A DNA stretch of 55,428 nt from an uncultured Verrucomicrobiota bacterium (GCA_937867415.1 CALMKO010000058.1:1-55428), one strand, 5' to 3'. Positions 36,795 through 45,514 are shown, numbered from the stretch's first letter. Notes: a model not told the origin generated them from the sequence alone. Numbers and translations: made by a program.

Positions 36795-38045
36795 ATGAGA
36801 ATTTTGGTAGTCGGAAAAGGTGGGCGCGAACATGCGCTGGTGCGGGCATTGGCAGAATCGCCTGGGAAACCCGAGTTGTTTTGCTTCCCGGGGAGCGATG
36901 CGATCTTTGAATGGGCGCAGCCTGTCGCGGCCGAGGGCCTGGAGTCGCTGGTGGCCTGGATGGCGGCCCATTCCATCGATCTTTGCGTGGCGGGTGAGGA
37001 AAGTTACCTGGTGAAAGGGGAAGGCCTTGCCAATCTATGTGAGAAAAACGGCATCCCGTGCTGGGGACCACCCAAGGAGTCCGCTCAGCTTGAAGCGAGC
37101 AAGGAGTTCGCAAAAGAGTTCCTCGTCCGCAACGGCATCCCGACCGCACGCGCCACAGCCACGGACACCTTGGACGCCGCGGTGGCGGCGATCGCCGGAG
37201 AATATCCGACGGTATTGAAGTTCGATGGTCTCGCCGCCGGCAAGGGCGTGGCGGTCTGCCCGGACGAGGCCTCCGCGTTGGATTTCCTGGATGAAGTTTT
37301 CACCCAAGCCCGCTTCGGTCCGGGGCGTGTGCTGGTGGAGCAATGCCTCACCGGCCCGGAGGTGTCCGTCTTCGCGGCGATCGTCGATGATCAATACCTG
37401 ATTTTCACTCCTGCGCGGGATTACAAGCGCGCGAATGACGGCGACCTGGGGCCCAACACCGGGGGGATGGGAGCCGTGGCGAGCCGCCAGTTGGTTTCCC
37501 CCGATGTCCTGGCGACCATCGAGGAGCAGATCGTGAAGCCCACGGTAAAAGGTCTGCGCCACGAGGGACTGCCATACCGGGGCTTCCTTTACTTCGGGAT
37601 CATGCTCACGCCTACCGGTCCGCAGGTCATCGAGTATAATTGCCGCTTTGGTGACCCGGAGTGCCAGGCCGTCATGCCATTGATCGAGGGTGATCTGGCT
37701 GGGTTCTGCCTCGCAGGAGCAAAAGGTGAGCTCAGAACCGAGCTGATTGCCTTCAATGAAGGGTGGAGCGTCTGTGTGATTCTTGCTTCCGCAGGCTATC
37801 CGGAAAGCTCTCGGAATGGAGACCTCATTTCCGGCCTCGAAAATGTCAACAACGCGCGGATTTACCATTCCGGCACCCAGCGAACGAAGGATGGCGCCTG
37901 GCAAACCCAGGGCGGTCGGGTGCTGGCGATCGTCGCGGGTGGGCCGACTCGCGAGGCCGCCGTCACCCAAGCGCATTCTGCGGCAGATGCCGTCGGATTC
38001 GCAGGCTTGCAGCGCCGCCGTGACATTGGCATCCTCAACTTTTAA
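36795..38045 (+). CDS. purD: Phosphoribosylamine-glycine ligase
   Basis: A 416-residue ATP-grasp enzyme, the second step of purine synthesis. Motifs: ILVVGKGGREHALVRAL at the start, GIPCWGPPKESAQLEASKEFAKEF, PTVLKFDGLAAGKGVAV, DYKRANDGDLGPNTGGMG and EYNCRFGDPECQ. The length is about that of E. coli PurD. It starts a four-gene plus-strand operon with pyrR, a membrane protein and pyrB, with gaps of 3 and 6 bp and an 11-bp overlap. Confidence 0.96.
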   Translation: MRILVVGKGGREHALVRALAESPGKPELFCFPGSDAIFEWAQPVAAEGLESLVAWMAAHSIDLCVAGEESYLVKGEGLANLCEKNGIPCWGPPKESAQLEASKEFAKEFLVRNGIPTARATATDTLDAAVAAIAGEYPTVLKFDGLAAGKGVAVCPDEASALDFLDEVFTQARFGPGRVLVEQCLTGPEVSVFAAIVDDQYLIFTPARDYKRANDGDLGPNTGGMGAVASRQLVSPDVLATIEEQIVKPTVKGLRHEGLPYRGFLYFGIMLTPTGPQVIEYNCRFGDPECQAVMPLIEGDLAGFCLAGAKGELRTELIAFNEGWSVCVILASAGYPESSRNGDLISGLENVNNARIYHSGTQRTKDGAWQTQGGRVLAIVAGGPTREAAVTQAHSAADAVGFAGLQRRRDIGILNF

Positions 38046-38048
38046 ACC

Positions 38049-38573
38049 ATGCAACAAACTCTCACTCCAGATGACATCGCCGCAGGGGTGGATCGCCTTG
38101 CCCAGGCGATTCTCGCAAAGCACCGCGGTCATCCCATCGCGCTTGTGGGCATCCGCAGCCGGGGAGACGAGGTCGCCGAACGGGTCTTGACGATTCTTTC
38201 CCAGGAAGACGACTGGGAACTTTCCTTCGGGGTGTTGGACATTTCCCTCTACCGCGACGACTTCGAGCACCTCCATGAGAACCCCCTGCTCCAGGAAAGC
38301 GACATCGGTTTTCCTGTCGAGGGAGCCTTGATCATTCTCGTGGACGACGTCTTGTTTACCGGGCGCACGATCCGGGCGGCGCTCGATGCGCTCTCGGACT
38401 ACGGACGCCCCGCCAAGGTCGAGCTCGCCGTGCTCATCGATCGCGGGCACCGGGAAATGCCGATTCAGCCGGATTTTGTCGGCATCACGCTCGACACCCG
38501 CCGACTGGATCATGTATTGGTGTCCCTCGAAGGCACTGATGGCGTGGATCAAGTCCAGGTCGTCGAGAAATAA
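38049..38573 (+). CDS. pyrR: PyrR bifunctional regulator / uracil phosphoribosyltransferase
   Basis: A 174-residue PRPP-binding protein. The PRPP loop is ILVDDVLFTGRTIRAALDAL, and ALVGIRSRGDEVAERV is the other signature of the family. PyrR binds pyr leader RNA and attenuates pyrimidine genes in Gram-positive bacteria, and has UPRTase activity in many. Here it lies directly ahead of pyrB. I did not find a clear PyrR-binding attenuator hairpin in the short gaps of this operon. Confidence 0.93.
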   Translation: MQQTLTPDDIAAGVDRLAQAILAKHRGHPIALVGIRSRGDEVAERVLTILSQEDDWELSFGVLDISLYRDDFEHLHENPLLQESDIGFPVEGALIILVDDVLFTGRTIRAALDALSDYGRPAKVELAVLIDRGHREMPIQPDFVGITLDTRRLDHVLVSLEGTDGVDQVQVVEK

Positions 38574-38579
38574 AATCCC

Positions 38580-39368
38580 ATGAGTCTCCTGCCGCAGCAC
38601 AAGAAATCCCCTGAGGAACTCGCGAAGCTTCGCGAATCCCTCGGCATTCCAGGCCAGCCCCCGCTGGGTGATCCATCGGCAGCGCGCCCTGCGCTTCCTC
38701 AGGAATCCTCAGGGCTGGCAAGCCAGGAAGATCTGCGTGAGATTCCGGCGGTGGCTGTGGAAGCGAAGCCTGATGCGGCGGGCTTGAAGGGGCCTGATGC
38801 CGCTCCTCTTGCGCCACTCCCTGCTCCCGAGCTCCCCGTTCGAAAGAAACGCTCGTTGAGACGGGCGGACCGCCACCCACTCGCTGCTGCGGAACATGAA
38901 GCATCATCCGTTCCGGCACCCCTGGGAAGCACTGCGCCGGCAAGTCCCCGCATTGTGCATTCGCTGAGGAAGTCTGAACAAGCCCCCTTGACTCAGAGCA
39001 AGTCACCACCACCCGATTCCAGTTTGCCGATTCATCGCCACTCTCCTGAGGAAATCCGTGAGATCCGCCGCCAGGAAGTCCTTGCCATGCAGAAGGTTGC
39101 CGTTGAGCAGGTTTCCCACAAGGCTCATTGGGTCATCGTGATTCCGGGGTATCTCTTCGCGCTTGCGGCGGTCATTGGCTGCTATCACTACCATTTGGAA
39201 ATCAGCGTTACCGCCAGTTGCCTTGCCATTTCCTTCCTCGTCGCAGGCTTCCTCCTGATCTGGAAACCGTTCTCCCGCCACCATGGGGCGTTTATCGGAG
39301 TCATGAGTCTGCTGATCGCCGTCTTCGGCGTCCTCTACTATTTCCCCCAACTCCGTTATGGCACGTAA
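38580..39368 (+). CDS. Membrane protein of unknown function between pyrR and pyrB
   Basis: About 262 residues. The first 160 residues are low-complexity, rich in proline, alanine, serine and charged residues (KSPEELAKLRESLGIPG at the N-terminus; SPEEIREIRRQEVLAMQKVAVEQ before the membrane part). Three hydrophobic spans follow (VIVIPGYLFALAAVIGC; SCLAISFLVAGFLLIW; GAFIGVMSLLIAVFGVLYYF). It overlaps pyrB by 11 bp, so it is very probably translated. I do not recognise a family. A role linked to pyrimidine enzymes is only suggested by position. Confidence 0.8.
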   Translation: MSLLPQHKKSPEELAKLRESLGIPGQPPLGDPSAARPALPQESSGLASQEDLREIPAVAVEAKPDAAGLKGPDAAPLAPLPAPELPVRKKRSLRRADRHPLAAAEHEASSVPAPLGSTAPASPRIVHSLRKSEQAPLTQSKSPPPDSSLPIHRHSPEEIREIRRQEVLAMQKVAVEQVSHKAHWVIVIPGYLFALAAVIGCYHYHLEISVTASCLAISFLVAGFLLIWKPFSRHHGAFIGVMSLLIAVFGVLYYFPQLRYGT

Positions 39369-40296
39369 AGATCTGCTCGATATCTCAGCGCTTGATCGGA
39401 CGGAAATCGAACATCTGCTCGAACAATCCATTCCGTTCAAGGAGCTATTCACCCGCTCGGTGAAAAAAGTTCCCGCCCTCAAGGGCAAGTCGGTGCTCAT
39501 GCTCTTTTATGAGCCAAGCACCCGGACTCATTCCTCATTCGAAGTCGCCGCCAAGCGCCTTTCCGCAGATGTCACCAACTTCGACGTCGCGCATTCCTCC
39601 ATCACAAAAGGCGAGTCTGTTAGGGAGACGGTGGAGACTCTGCAGGCGATGCGCACTGACTATATCATCGTCCGTCACGGCCGGTCCGGCCTGCCCGGGA
39701 TGATTGCAAGGCAGACCAAGGCATCCGTTGTTAGTGCGGGCGATGGCGCGCACGCGCACCCGACCCAGGCTCTGTTAGATGCGTTCACGATCAAGGAAAG
39801 ATTCCCGGACCCTACGGGAAAAAAGGTTCTGATCATCGGGGACATTCTTCATTCCCGGGTCGCACGTTCGACCAGCACCATCTTGAAGAAGCTGGGAGTG
39901 GAAGTCGCTTATCTGGGGCCCGGTTCCCTGGTTCCCCGCACGGGGCCTGAGAACATCCGTCGTTTCACGGACTATAAGGAGGCGATGGCGTGGAATCCTG
40001 ACTTCGTCTATCTTCTCCGTGTTCAGATGGAGCGCCAGGACGTTCAGTTTTTCCCGAGCCTCCGCGAGTATCACCGGCTCTATGGAATTAACGATTCCCG
40101 TTTGGAGGAAATCCGCAAGCGCGGCCTCTTCATCATGCACCCTGGTCCGGTGAACCGCGGTGTTGAACTGTGTGATGCAGTGATGGATTATGAACGCAGT
40201 CTCATCAATGATCAGGTGGAAAACGGCATCGCCGTGAGGATGGCTGTTCTCTACTGGCTCAAGCCCGGCGGCAGCTTGGGATCCAGCCCATCCTGA
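39358..40296 (+). CDS. pyrB: Aspartate carbamoyltransferase, catalytic chain
   Basis: About 312 residues, commits carbamoyl phosphate and aspartate to pyrimidines. The carbamoyl-phosphate site is FYEPSTRTHSSFEVAAKRL, with histidine in place of the common STRTR arginine. SSITKGESVRETVETL, VVSAGDGAHAHPTQALLDA and MHPGPVNRGVE complete the signatures. The ATG lies inside the end of the preceding membrane-protein gene. An AGG codon (39618) and a TTA codon (39773) lie in TGTTAG words. Confidence 0.95.
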   Translation: MARKDLLDISALDRTEIEHLLEQSIPFKELFTRSVKKVPALKGKSVLMLFYEPSTRTHSSFEVAAKRLSADVTNFDVAHSSITKGESVRETVETLQAMRTDYIIVRHGRSGLPGMIARQTKASVVSAGDGAHAHPTQALLDAFTIKERFPDPTGKKVLIIGDILHSRVARSTSTILKKLGVEVAYLGPGSLVPRTGPENIRRFTDYKEAMAWNPDFVYLLRVQMERQDVQFFPSLREYHRLYGINDSRLEEIRKRGLFIMHPGPVNRGVELCDAVMDYERSLINDQVENGIAVRMAVLYWLKPGGSLGSSPS

Positions 40297-40414
40297 AGAT
40301 TCCGTCCGAAGTCGCCATCGGCCGGAAAACCTCGTTATGTGGAAACCTGTGGCAGGTAAACACGATCAGAAAGTGTTCGATCGAATCGATCCTCGAGCCT
40401 GATCTACCACCGAC

Positions 40415-40993
40415 TCAATCCTCCGAAACATCCCCCGAAAGGGCGCGTTGAAGGGCCTTTTGATAATTTTTCCGGGAAAGCTCAAAGCCGCCGAATTGCT
40501 TGAGGTGGGAGGTGAGCCACTGGGTGTCCAGCAGGCGGACTCCCTGCTCCCGCAGGCGCATGACGAGGGCCACCAGGGCGATCTTGGACGCATCCGTTTT
40601 CCGGGAGAACATGCTTTCACCGAAGAAGACTCCCGGCAGCGCGACTCCGTAAAGGCCGCCTTGCAGACCGTCCGCATCCCAACACTCCACGGAATGCGCG
40701 TGGCCGAGATCGTGCAAGGCGCAGTAGCTTTCCAGGATCACTTCATCGATCCACGTTTCCTGGCGGGCGGCACAGCCTAACATCACGTCGCGGAAAGCCG
40801 TGTCCCAGCGGACTTCGAAGGGCTTGCGCTTAAGGGACTTTGCCAGTCCGTGCGGGATGTGAAACCGCTCATCCAAGGGAATGAGCCCGCGTTTCTCCGG
40901 GGAGAACCAGAGAATCTCGCCCGCCTCCGCCATCGGAAAAATTCCCCGGGCGTAGGCTTCCAGCAAGATCTCGGATGGGATGATTTTCTTCAC
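40415..40993 (-). CDS. aat: Leucyl/phenylalanyl-tRNA-protein transferase
   Basis: About 192 residues. This N-end-rule enzyme adds Leu or Phe to proteins with N-terminal Lys or Arg, which ClpS/ClpAP then degrades. Features: EAYARGIFPMAEAGEILWFSPEKRG, CWDADGLQGGLYGVALPGVFFGESMFSR, the DASKIALVALVMRLREQG block, and DTQWLTSHLKQFGG. It overlaps folE2 by 4 bp (ATGA) as the last gene of the queuosine operon. The Aat link to the queuosine genes looks incidental. Confidence 0.95.
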   Translation of the reverse strand: MKKIIPSEILLEAYARGIFPMAEAGEILWFSPEKRGLIPLDERFHIPHGLAKSLKRKPFEVRWDTAFRDVMLGCAARQETWIDEVILESYCALHDLGHAHSVECWDADGLQGGLYGVALPGVFFGESMFSRKTDASKIALVALVMRLREQGVRLLDTQWLTSHLKQFGGFELSRKNYQKALQRALSGDVSED

Positions 40994-41805
40994 CTGGGCG
41001 GGCCGCTGACGATCGTCGCAAACGCATTGTGATCGTGAATGCTTTCGTGATTCACCGCCTTGACCGTGAAGGAGGAGACCCGCTTGTCGGCACGCAATAA
41101 AGCGGCGGCATTTCGAACGACATCCTCCACAAAGACCGGGTTGTCATAGGCCTGCATGGTGACGAAGCGCTCGTCGGTGCGTTTTAAAAGCGCATAGACC
41201 GGCGCGGATCCCGACTTCTCGGCCACGTCGATCAGGTCCTCGATGAGGATGAGTTCCCAGCCGCCATTTTTCGCCCTGGGGCGGACTTCAAGCGTGACGT
41301 AGCCGCGTTGGTTGTGGGCTCCGTATTCGCTGATTTCCTTGCTGCACGGGCAGAGGGTCGTGACGGGGACGGTGACACAGAGTTCGAAGTCATCCGAGGT
41401 CCCGTTTGAGGATCCTCTGAAGATGCAATCGCAGGCGACCTTGGAAGAAGCTCCGGAAACAGGTGCCTTTTTGGTGACAAAATAGGTGAATGCCACCTCG
41501 ATCTGCGCCTGCTCGGCGTCCAGGCGCTTTTTCAAGTCATGAAGAATCTCCGGCAGTGTCCGCATGGTCACCTCGTCCTCGTGCTTGCTCAAGACTTCGA
41601 GAAAACGGCTCATGTGCGTGCCCTTGAAGTGATGCGGCAGATGGACCGACATCGAGATTTTGGCGACGGTCGGAAACGGGCTGCCGTCCTGATCGAGGAC
41701 CTGGATCGGGTAGCGCAAGTCGGAGATGCCGACTTGGTCGATGTCGATGCCGCGGGTGTCCGGCGTCGCTTGGATGTCTGGCAATGGTGATTTCTTGGAA
41801 GGCAT
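40990..41805 (-). CDS. folE2: GTP cyclohydrolase FolE2 (type IB)
   Basis: About 271 residues. It opens GTP to 7,8-dihydroneopterin triphosphate, feeding folate or queuosine. The Cys-containing metal motif TTLCPCSKEISEYGAHNQRG and the C-terminal VKAVNHESIHDHNAFATI are family features. FolE2 can work with metals other than zinc. Placed 3 bp after queD, it probably supplies the queuosine branch first. Confidence 0.95.
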   Translation of the reverse strand: MPSKKSPLPDIQATPDTRGIDIDQVGISDLRYPIQVLDQDGSPFPTVAKISMSVHLPHHFKGTHMSRFLEVLSKHEDEVTMRTLPEILHDLKKRLDAEQAQIEVAFTYFVTKKAPVSGASSKVACDCIFRGSSNGTSDDFELCVTVPVTTLCPCSKEISEYGAHNQRGYVTLEVRPRAKNGGWELILIEDLIDVAEKSGSAPVYALLKRTDERFVTMQAYDNPVFVEDVVRNAAALLRADKRVSSFTVKAVNHESIHDHNAFATIVSGPPR

Positions 41806-41808
41806 GAT

Positions 41809-42270
41809 TCAGAGAGTTCTTTCGTATTCCGCCCAGGAGGAGGAGGTTTCCCAGACCCGCACGCGGACGAGGCGCACGCCGGGCTGGAGGGTGTAGCGCT
41901 TACCGATGGCGGTTGCGTAAGTTGCGAGTGCCTGCGAGGCTTGCTCGAAGATGGTGCGAGCCATGACCTCGGTGGTGGGGTCCTGGTTTTCAAAACCGAT
42001 CACCCGGTCGCCATAGCGTGCTTTGAAATCCGGATACGCGGGGTCTGCGGTATTCATGCACATGGCATGGTCGAAGGTGTCCAACCAATCGCCCACCGCC
42101 TCCTTGATGATTTTAAAGTCGCAGACCATTTCGTGATCATCGAGTTCGTCCGCCTCGATGATGAACTCCACCTTGCGGGTGTGGCCGTGTGGGAAGCGGC
42201 ATTTGTCAGGATGCTTGGTGAGCATGTGGCCGTTCTCCACTTCGAGGGATTTGCAGATTCGGTATGGCAT
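41809..42270 (-). CDS. queD: 6-carboxy-5,6,7,8-tetrahydropterin synthase (QueD)
   Basis: About 153 residues. Converts dihydroneopterin triphosphate to 6-carboxytetrahydropterin in queuosine synthesis. The zinc histidines are in VENGHML and FPHGHTRKVEF, with the Cys of PDKCRF between them; TFDHAMCMN and VRVWETSSSWAEY also fit the family. Gap of 6 bp after queC. The step that follows, QueE, is not encoded in this window. Confidence 0.93.
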   Translation of the reverse strand: MPYRICKSLEVENGHMLTKHPDKCRFPHGHTRKVEFIIEADELDDHEMVCDFKIIKEAVGDWLDTFDHAMCMNTADPAYPDFKARYGDRVIGFENQDPTTEVMARTIFEQASQALATYATAIGKRYTLQPGVRLVRVRVWETSSSWAEYERTL

Positions 42271-42276
42271 CGGAAA

Positions 42277-42954
42277 TTAGAGGGACGGGAGCGCGGGTGT
42301 TTGTTGATAGATCGTAGGATCTGGTAGGCCAGCCAAGAGAAAAGCTTCGCGCCGCTCGACACAGGTGCCGCAGACACCGCAATGAATCGCGCCGCCCTTA
42401 TAACACGACCATGTCTCGGAAAAATCAAGCCCCAGGCTGGCTCCGCGTCGGGCGATGCCGGTCTTGTCGGTGGCGATGAAGGGGCGGAGCAGTTGGATTC
42501 CGGCGTAGGTGCCCTCGCTCATGGCGCTGGCCATGGCCTGCATGAATGGCTCACGGCAGTCGGGATAAATCGCATGATCACCCGAGTGCGCGGCGATGAC
42601 CAAGCCGGCGGCCTCCACGCTTTCCGCGTAGCCCGCGGCGATCGCAAGCATGATACCGTTGCGGAATGGCACGACCGTCTGCTTCATGGACGCCTCGGCG
42701 TAGTGCCCGTCAGGAATCGCGCCGCCGGATTTCAACAAATCCGACTTGAAGAGCGTGTTGATGAAATCCAGCGGGATGACTTGGTGAGGAATGCCATTTC
42801 GCTCTGCGTGGAGTTTTGCAAAAGGAATCTCGCAGGCATTGTGCTTCGCGCCGTAGTCGAACGAGAGACATGCCACGACCTCATGCATGCCGAGCACTTC
42901 GTAGAGCGCGGTGACGGAGTCCATCCCACCGCTCAACAAGACGCAGACTTTCAT
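42277..42954 (-). CDS. queC: 7-cyano-7-deazaguanine synthase (QueC)
   Basis: About 225 residues of the PP-loop superfamily. The ATP loop is VLLSGGMDSVTALY; SFDYGAKHNACEI follows, and the zinc site near the C-terminus is HCGVCGTCVERREAF. It makes preQ0 from 7-carboxy-7-deazaguanine. It overlaps queF by 4 bp (ATGA). Confidence 0.95.
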   Translation of the reverse strand: MKVCVLLSGGMDSVTALYEVLGMHEVVACLSFDYGAKHNACEIPFAKLHAERNGIPHQVIPLDFINTLFKSDLLKSGGAIPDGHYAEASMKQTVVPFRNGIMLAIAAGYAESVEAAGLVIAAHSGDHAIYPDCREPFMQAMASAMSEGTYAGIQLLRPFIATDKTGIARRGASLGLDFSETWSCYKGGAIHCGVCGTCVERREAFLLAGLPDPTIYQQTPALPSL

Positions 42955-43385
42955 GGCGAGGAGGGTGCCAAGGTGTCCGGATAGGTCGCCTCAGTCGTCA
43001 GCTGGATGCCACCGCGCGGAGCAAACTCGCCGCGCACGATGATTTCCTGAGGTTTCATGATCTCCACCAGATCATCGAGGATCCGATTGACGATCTCCTC
43101 GTTGAAGGCGGGTTGATTCCGGAAGGAGGCGAGGTAAAATTTCAGGCTTTTGGTCTCCACACACAAGTCGCCGGGCACGTAGCGGATGAGGATCCGGGCG
43201 CTGTCCGGCTGGCCGGTTACCGGGCAGAGCGACGAGAATTCCGGGCAATTCAGAGTGATCCAGTAGCGCCGGCCGGCACGCTGGTTGGGGAACACATCGA
43301 GCGTCGCCTCATCCGGGCTAGCGGGGAGACGGTTTTCGGATTTCCCGAGCAGGGACAGGTTCTGGAGATCTTGGCGACCGGACAT
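42951..43385 (-). CDS. queF: NADPH-dependent 7-cyano-7-deazaguanine reductase (QueF)
   Basis: About 144 residues, the short YkvM-like QueF type. The active-site cysteine is in PEFSSLCPVTGQPD and CVETKSLKFYLASFRNQPAFNEE is the NADPH/substrate signature. Reduces preQ0 to preQ1. First gene of the operon queF-queC-queD-folE2-aat; the 75-bp gap ahead of it presumably contains the promoter. No preQ1 riboswitch pattern was seen there. Confidence 0.95.
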   Translation of the reverse strand: MSGRQDLQNLSLLGKSENRLPASPDEATLDVFPNQRAGRRYWITLNCPEFSSLCPVTGQPDSARILIRYVPGDLCVETKSLKFYLASFRNQPAFNEEIVNRILDDLVEIMKPQEIIVRGEFAPRGGIQLTTEATYPDTLAPSSP

Positions 43386-43460
43386 GGCCGGATTCTGGAA
43401 CGCTGCGCCGAAAGGTCGATTTATTTTTTACCGCGAATGAAGATCGCCATCGCAGCCCGC

Positions 43461-44870
43461 TCACTCTGCGGAAAGCGCGGCGCGTGCATCCCCTTCACCC
43501 TCGGGATCGGGGAGCTTGCGGAAATGCACTTGTCCCACGCGGCGTCCATCCGTGCTGGTGACGCGCGCTTCGTAGCCGAGCACCTCGACCGTTTCCCCGA
43601 CTTCGGGAAAGCGCTCCAACTGCTGGGTGAGATAGCCGCCCACGGTGGTGACTTCGCCGCTTTCAAGAAATAGCTCGGGCACGTGACCTGCGAGATCGTT
43701 GAGAGTCATGGCCCCTTCGATCACGAATTCGTTCTCGTTGATCCGGGTGAATGACGAGCGTTCGTTGTCGAACTCGTCCTGGATATCTCCCACGAGCTCC
43801 TCCATGACATTGTCGAGGAAAACAATCCCGACCGGTGTGCCGAATTCATCGACCGCCATGGCCAAATGCGCGTGCTCGCGGAGGAAGAATGTCAGCAAGG
43901 TGTCCAGCGGCATGGTATCCGGAACGATTTTCAATTCCCGCTTGATCCGCATCAGATCCGGATCCGGATCCTTGATCAGCTTGAACATGTCCTTGATGTG
44001 AATCAGCCCGATGGCATGGTCCAGGTGACCTTTGACAAGCGGAAACCGGGTATGCTTGCTGCGCATCGCGATTTCCAAGGTTTTCTCGAAAGGTTGGTCG
44101 GCATCGAGGATAACCACCTTGTTGCGAGGCGTCATCACGTCGCGCACCCAAAGTTCATTGAGGCCCAGGGCATTGATCAGGATTTCCCGCTCGGTCTCGG
44201 TGACTTCCTGGGATTTCCCGCTTTGGGTGACGAGCAGGGCGAGCTCCTCCGCAGAATGGATGTGCTCACCCTCGCTGATAGGATCGATCCGGAACAGCAC
44301 CCTGAGCAGCCAGTTCGCCGTTCCATTGAAAAACTGAATCACATAGCGGAAGGTCTTATAAAACAAATTCAGCGGCCCCGCTAACAACAGGGTCGTCGCC
44401 GCCGATTTGCGGATGGCGATGGACTTGGGCATCAACTCACCCATGACCACGTGCAGGAACGTGAAGGAGGCGATGGCGAGCACGAGCGATACCCAGTAAA
44501 CGGCATTCTCAGGCATCCCCAGCTGGAATAAAATCGGGGCCACCATGGCGGTGACAAAAGGCTCACCCAAGAATCCGAGGGCGAGTGAGGAAATGGTGAT
44601 TCCCAACTGATTGGCGGAGAGGTAGCCGTCGAGGTGGCTGACCACATGCAAGGCGGTGCTGACGTTTCTGCCCGTCTCCTTGCCGATGGCTTCCAATTGA
44701 CTCGGGCGGACCTTGACGATCGCGAACTCGGAAGCCACGAAGAAGGCATTGAGCAGCAGGAAAAACGTGATCCCCACCAAGTAGAAGACCAACTCGCCCC
44801 CGGTTGGAAACTCGGTGGAGATCCGGTGCGCACCTGCGGCGAGGAATAAGGTGGGGGCTTCGAAAATCAC
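43461..44870 (-). CDS. CNNM/CorC-type transporter with CBS pair
   Basis: About 469 residues. Transmembrane DUF21 domain (ELVFYLVGITFFLLLNAFF; LALGFLGEPFVTAMV; HVVMGELMPKSIAIR), then two CBS domains (VRDVMTPRNKVVILDAD; GLIHIKDMFKLI; MAVDEFGTPVGIVFLDNVMEELVGDI), and a CorC/HlyC C-terminal domain (VIEGAMTLNDLAGHVP; VTTVGGYLTQQL). This family handles divalent ions such as magnesium. The GTG at 44870 lies just after the FmdB stop; a TTG further upstream (44912) is possible but weaker. Confidence 0.88.
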   Translation of the reverse strand: MIFEAPTLFLAAGAHRISTEFPTGGELVFYLVGITFFLLLNAFFVASEFAIVKVRPSQLEAIGKETGRNVSTALHVVSHLDGYLSANQLGITISSLALGFLGEPFVTAMVAPILFQLGMPENAVYWVSLVLAIASFTFLHVVMGELMPKSIAIRKSAATTLLLAGPLNLFYKTFRYVIQFFNGTANWLLRVLFRIDPISEGEHIHSAEELALLVTQSGKSQEVTETEREILINALGLNELWVRDVMTPRNKVVILDADQPFEKTLEIAMRSKHTRFPLVKGHLDHAIGLIHIKDMFKLIKDPDPDLMRIKRELKIVPDTMPLDTLLTFFLREHAHLAMAVDEFGTPVGIVFLDNVMEELVGDIQDEFDNERSSFTRINENEFVIEGAMTLNDLAGHVPELFLESGEVTTVGGYLTQQLERFPEVGETVEVLGYEARVTSTDGRRVGQVHFRKLPDPEGEGDARAALSAE

Positions 44871-44874
44871 GGAT

Positions 44875-45135
44875 TCAGAGTTTTTCGTAAACGCCTTGGT
44901 CGCGCCGCTCAAGGATGGTGAAGCCCGCCTTCTTCGCGTCGCTCACGGATAGTGGCTTGGTGATCGTGGGGGTGTTGATCCGCGAAATCACCTTTTTCAC
45001 GGGGTTTTTACAAAGCGGGCAAATCACCAAGGCTGCCCGGTCAATAGGACGTCTGAGCTCGAACCCTCGGGCACAGACGCGGCAACTATGTTCCGGGTCA
45101 TCCGCAGCTTCAGAAACGTATTCGTAAATTGGCAT
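44875..45135 (-). CDS. FmdB-family zinc-ribbon regulatory protein
   Basis: An 86-residue protein opening with MPIYEYVSEAA and carrying the zinc ribbon CRVCARGFEL ... VICPLCKNPV, as in FmdB/CxxC_CXXC_SSSS proteins. FmdB was first linked to formamidase regulation, but most members are of unknown role. It lies between rpsN and the CNNM transporter gene and ends 4 bp ahead of the latter. Confidence 0.9.
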   Translation of the reverse strand: MPIYEYVSEAADDPEHSCRVCARGFELRRPIDRAALVICPLCKNPVKKVISRINTPTITKPLSVSDAKKAGFTILERRDQGVYEKL

Positions 45136-45197
45136 AGAAAAAACGTGGGAACGGGTAATCTCCGTCCCACGTTGAAAATAGCGTGAAGCGTGCCAGA

Positions 45198-45467
45198 TTA
45201 CCAGCTCGACTTCGTCACCCCGGGGAGCATACCGGCAGATGCCAGTTCGCGGAAGGTGATCCGGGAGAGACGGAAGCGGCGCAGGAAGGCGCGACGACGA
45301 CCTGTGATCTCACAGCGGTTGACCAGGCGAGTCGGGCTCGCGTCACGTGGGAGCATGGAGAGACCTACGTAGTCCTTCTCAGCCTTCAGCTTGAGACGGA
45401 GGGCGGCATACTTCTCGACAGTTTCTTTTTTGCGCGCGTTGCGGGCGATCCAACTTTTCTTAGCCAT
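45198..45467 (-). CDS. rpsN: 30S ribosomal protein S14
   Basis: An 89-residue S14 of the zinc-free type: it lacks C-x-x-C and has [20 protein letters not shown], ending GVTKSSW. This gene normally sits in the spc operon or stands alone; here it stands alone, followed by fmdB-like and CNNM genes. A 14-bp palindrome (45501-45514) lies in its leader region. Confidence 0.95.
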   Translation of the reverse strand: MAKKSWIARNARKKETVEKYAALRLKLKAEKDYVGLSMLPRDASPTRLVNRCEITGRRRAFLRRFRLSRITFRELASAGMLPGVTKSSW

Positions 45468-45500
45468 AATTTCGGGCCGCAGGTCTTAAGGGATGGGCCG

Positions 45501-45514
45501 GAGCTTGCAAGCTC
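45501..45514. repeat. 14-bp perfect palindrome in the rpsN leader
   Basis: GAGCTTGCAAGCTC is a perfect inverted repeat, centred about 40 bp ahead of the rpsN start and in the divergent region toward the Gfo/Idh gene. It could be an operator or a leader hairpin for autoregulation of S14; neither is established. Confidence 0.45.

Noticed and set aside
37035-38600. 521-codon minus-strand frame opposite purD and pyrR
   Set aside because: Both genes on the other strand are certain, and the frame has no recognisable motif.
43386-43460. preQ1 riboswitch ahead of queF
   Set aside because: The gap is 75 bp and lacks the conserved loop and A-rich tail of preQ1 aptamers.
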